Of a stretch of 6,747 nucleotides of DNA, positions 5,439 to 6,747 are shown piece by piece (position 1 is the first letter of the stretch; each line of letters begins with the position of its first letter). The notes beneath the pieces were generated by a model. The model was not told the DNA's origin. It saw only the letters and a list, made by a program, of their open reading frames with translations, and searched no databases. Location of the stretch: the NCBI GenBank assembly GCA_028711875.1, contig JAQTRJ010000116.1, positions 1-6,747 of the forward strand, in the 5' to 3' direction. The stretch is from a bacterium. GTDB lineage: Bacteria > Electryoneota > RPQS01. Made by a program: the position numbers and the translations under genes.

Positions 5439-5885
5439 ATGCAAGTGATTCTTCGCAAGGAACACGAGTCGCTCGGCAAGACCGGCGACGTGGTGGTTGT
5501 CAAGCCCGGCTACGCCCGGAATTTTCTGATTCCGCGCGGTATCGCCTATCCGGTGAACAAGACCAATCTACGCCGCCTCGAGCACGAGCGCGAGGTGTTG
5601 GCGGCGCGCGATTTGCGCGAGCGGCGAAAAGCGGGAGACCTCAGCGCGAAGCTTCAGGGCTTGCGGCTGATCGCGCAGGTGCAGGTTGGGGAGGAAGACC
5701 GGATGTTTGGATCAGTGACGGCGGCCGACGTGGCGGAACTGATTAAGGAGCGCGGCATTGAAGTGGATCGCCGCAAAATTCAACTCGACGAGCCGATCAA
5801 GCATCTCGGAGAGTTCGAGATCCCGATTCGCCTGCATCGCGAGGTGACGGTCTCCATTACGGTGGACGTAGTGCGGACGAATTGA
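5439..5885 (+). CDS. rplI: 50S ribosomal protein L9
   Basis: L9 is an elongated large-subunit protein that binds 23S rRNA domain V near the L1 stalk and affects translational fidelity. The 148-residue product has the usual length and build: an N-terminal rRNA-binding domain with VILRKEHESLGKTGDVVVVKPGYARNFLIP split across 3-32, a long charged connecting helix at about 41-72 (LRRLEHEREVLAARDLRERR region), and a C-terminal domain with MFGSVTAADVAELI (89-102), GIEVDRRKI (106-114) and HLGEFEIPIRLHREV (122-136). AGGGTGA (5427-5433) just upstream of ATG 5439 is the likely ribosome binding site. It is the last gene of the + strand cluster, with a strong terminator hairpin 24 bp after the stop. Confidence 0.97.
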   Translation: MQVILRKEHESLGKTGDVVVVKPGYARNFLIPRGIAYPVNKTNLRRLEHEREVLAARDLRERRKAGDLSAKLQGLRLIAQVQVGEEDRMFGSVTAADVAELIKERGIEVDRRKIQLDEPIKHLGEFEIPIRLHREVTVSITVDVVRTN

Positions 5886-5908
5886 CAACGGATTTTTTTC
5901 CGAAAAGG

Positions 5909-5939
5909 GAAGCCCCCGACGCAGGTCGGGGGCTTCTTT
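5909..5939. terminator. Strong hairpin terminator, probably bidirectional
   Basis: Arms 5909-5920 and 5925-5936 form a perfect 12-bp stem (GAAGCCCCCGAC and its complement) around loop GCAG. The + strand continues TTTC. Further A-U and G-U pairs with AGG at 5906-5908 could lengthen the stem. On the - strand the stem is followed by CCCTTTTC. It lies between the convergent stops of rplI (5885) and the - strand methyltransferase (5960), so it can end both transcripts. Confidence 0.88.
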
Positions 5940-5959
5940 CGTTCGAGAACAGCGGCGCC

Positions 5960-6697
5960 TCAGGATTCCGTTTCCAACCAGCGAGTGCGTTTACGGATGT
6001 AGCGGAGCGTGAGGAAGATCGGCAGGATGATTTCCAGCGGGACCGTCCACACAGGATTGAGTTGAATCTCGCGGTGGATCGCCGATTGTTCAATGGCTTC
6101 CAACAGGGCAAACATGGCGAAAATGACGGTGAGGCTGTAAATCTCGCTCTTGAGCGCGGGACGGAATGAGAACGTGCCCTCAGGTTTCCGCCATAGCGAG
6201 AAACGAGGCAGAAAAGACGGAACACGCCCCGCCCACTCGCGATAGCTGTCTCCGAAACGCACCGCTAAAAACCTCTCTTCAGCCGCGGATATCCGCTCAT
6301 AGAGCAGGACATAGCCGAAAAGTGTGGCCAACACCAACAGCGGAGATCGGGTGAGGGCGGCAAGTCCCAATACGGTGACGATATTTCCGAGATAGAGCGG
6401 GTGCCGGCAGATCGAGTACATTCCGGTGGTGTTCAGGGACTCGGCGATTTGCGTTCTCGTGTTCCGTCCCGAAGCGCCCGGTCCACTGTAGCCCTGCGCC
6501 AACCCCCGGATGAAGACTCCCAGCAGGCAGACGGAGAGGCAGAACAGTTCCCATGAGAGTTCCCAGGTGGTGGAGCCGGCAAAATAATGGTCGTGTTGGA
6601 ACATCACCAGCGCGGAAAACGGCAGCAGTACAAGCGGAACGAAACTCCGGCGACGGAACAGCCAGTCGCCCTGATTCGGCAATTGATCTATCAGCAT
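5960..6697 (-). CDS. Isoprenylcysteine/phospholipid methyltransferase-like integral membrane protein (ICMT/PEMT superfamily)
   Basis: The 245-residue product is hydrophobic with about five to six likely membrane segments (roughly 17-33, 48-67, 99-118, 119-136, 187-203, 216-234). Between them lies the superfamily signature: TGMYSICRHPLYLGN (91-105), whose RHPxYxG core binds S-adenosylmethionine in relatives, followed by YERISAAEERFLAVRFGDSY (133-152) and REWAGRVPSFLP (153-164). Such proteins use S-adenosylmethionine to methylate lipids, isoprenylated substrates or other membrane targets. The substrate cannot be read from the sequence. About 65 residues with two further membrane segments extend beyond the signature. 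ATG on the complement at 6697 is the first start and has no strong ribosome binding site. It is convergent to rplI and not obviously linked in function to the ribosomal genes. Confidence 0.85.
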   Translation of the reverse strand: MLIDQLPNQGDWLFRRRSFVPLVLLPFSALVMFQHDHYFAGSTTWELSWELFCLSVCLLGVFIRGLAQGYSGPGASGRNTRTQIAESLNTTGMYSICRHPLYLGNIVTVLGLAALTRSPLLVLATLFGYVLLYERISAAEERFLAVRFGDSYREWAGRVPSFLPRFSLWRKPEGTFSFRPALKSEIYSLTVIFAMFALLEAIEQSAIHREIQLNPVWTVPLEIILPIFLTLRYIRKRTRWLETES

Positions 6698-6747
6698 CGT
6701 ATTCTCAGAAGGTGATTATCCATTCAAACGAGCGCGAATGTCGTCTC

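Noticed and set aside
6716..6747. Possible C-terminal end of another - strand gene (frame reading DDIRARLNG then TAA at 6716-6718)
   Set aside because: Only nine codons are visible and other - strand frames also stop nearby, so the frame cannot be chosen.
1..6747. CRISPR array, insertion sequence, integrase or defence system
   Set aside because: No spaced direct repeats, transposase or integrase motifs, or defence-type domains are present; every sizeable stretch is explained by housekeeping genes.

Overview
The window is a housekeeping gene cluster of a Bacteria genome, about 60% G+C by eye. Eight genes lie on the + strand, followed by one convergent gene on the - strand. The core order is ispE - spoVG - tRNA-Gln(UUG) - prs - rplY/ctc - pth - rpsF - ssb - rplI. 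Much of this resembles the Bacillus subtilis region ispE-purR-yabJ-spoVG-gcaD-prs-ctc-spoVC(pth), but purR, yabJ and gcaD/glmU are absent here, and the S6/SSB/L9 block is joined directly behind pth. G+C content, a BY-kinase upstream, the unusual C-terminal tails and weak Shine-Dalgarno signals at several starts suggest a non-Firmicute, perhaps a deltaproteobacterial-type or FCB/candidate-phylum organism known mainly from metagenomes. This placement is an inference of low confidence.

Layout. Positions 1-419 hold the C-terminal end of a polysaccharide-type tyrosine autokinase (Wzc/CpsD/EpsB-like) ending in an 11-tyrosine cluster encoded by an imperfect (TAC)n repeat. Positions 420-538 are a 119-bp intergenic region with a GC-rich hairpin (possible terminator of the kinase) and a perfect 9+9 bp dyad just upstream of ispE (possible operator or start of the next unit). 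Positions 539-1905 hold ispE, spoVG and tRNA-Gln. Positions 1906-3694 hold prs and the CTC/TL5-type L25 gene. Positions 3752-5885 hold pth, rpsF, ssb and rplI, with the pth 3' end overlapping the rpsF start. A 12-bp perfect-stem terminator at about 5909-5939 closes the + strand cluster and probably also serves the - strand gene at 5960-6697, a multi-membrane-span ICMT/PEMT-type methyltransferase.

How the genes fit together: IspE works in the MEP isoprenoid pathway. Prs makes PRPP for nucleotide synthesis. L25, S6 and L9 are ribosomal proteins, Pth recycles peptidyl-tRNA, tRNA-Gln serves translation, and SSB protects single-stranded DNA. SpoVG is a small nucleic-acid-binding regulator. The cluster is therefore mainly information processing plus precursor supply, and I see no defence system, mobile element or CRISPR array. 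The points most worth a second look are the repeat-encoded tyrosine tail, the absence of rpsR between ssb and rplI, an SSB without the usual acidic IPF-type tip, the dyad upstream of ispE, an Asn-to-Lys change at a conserved Pth site, and a local AT-rich patch inside ispE.
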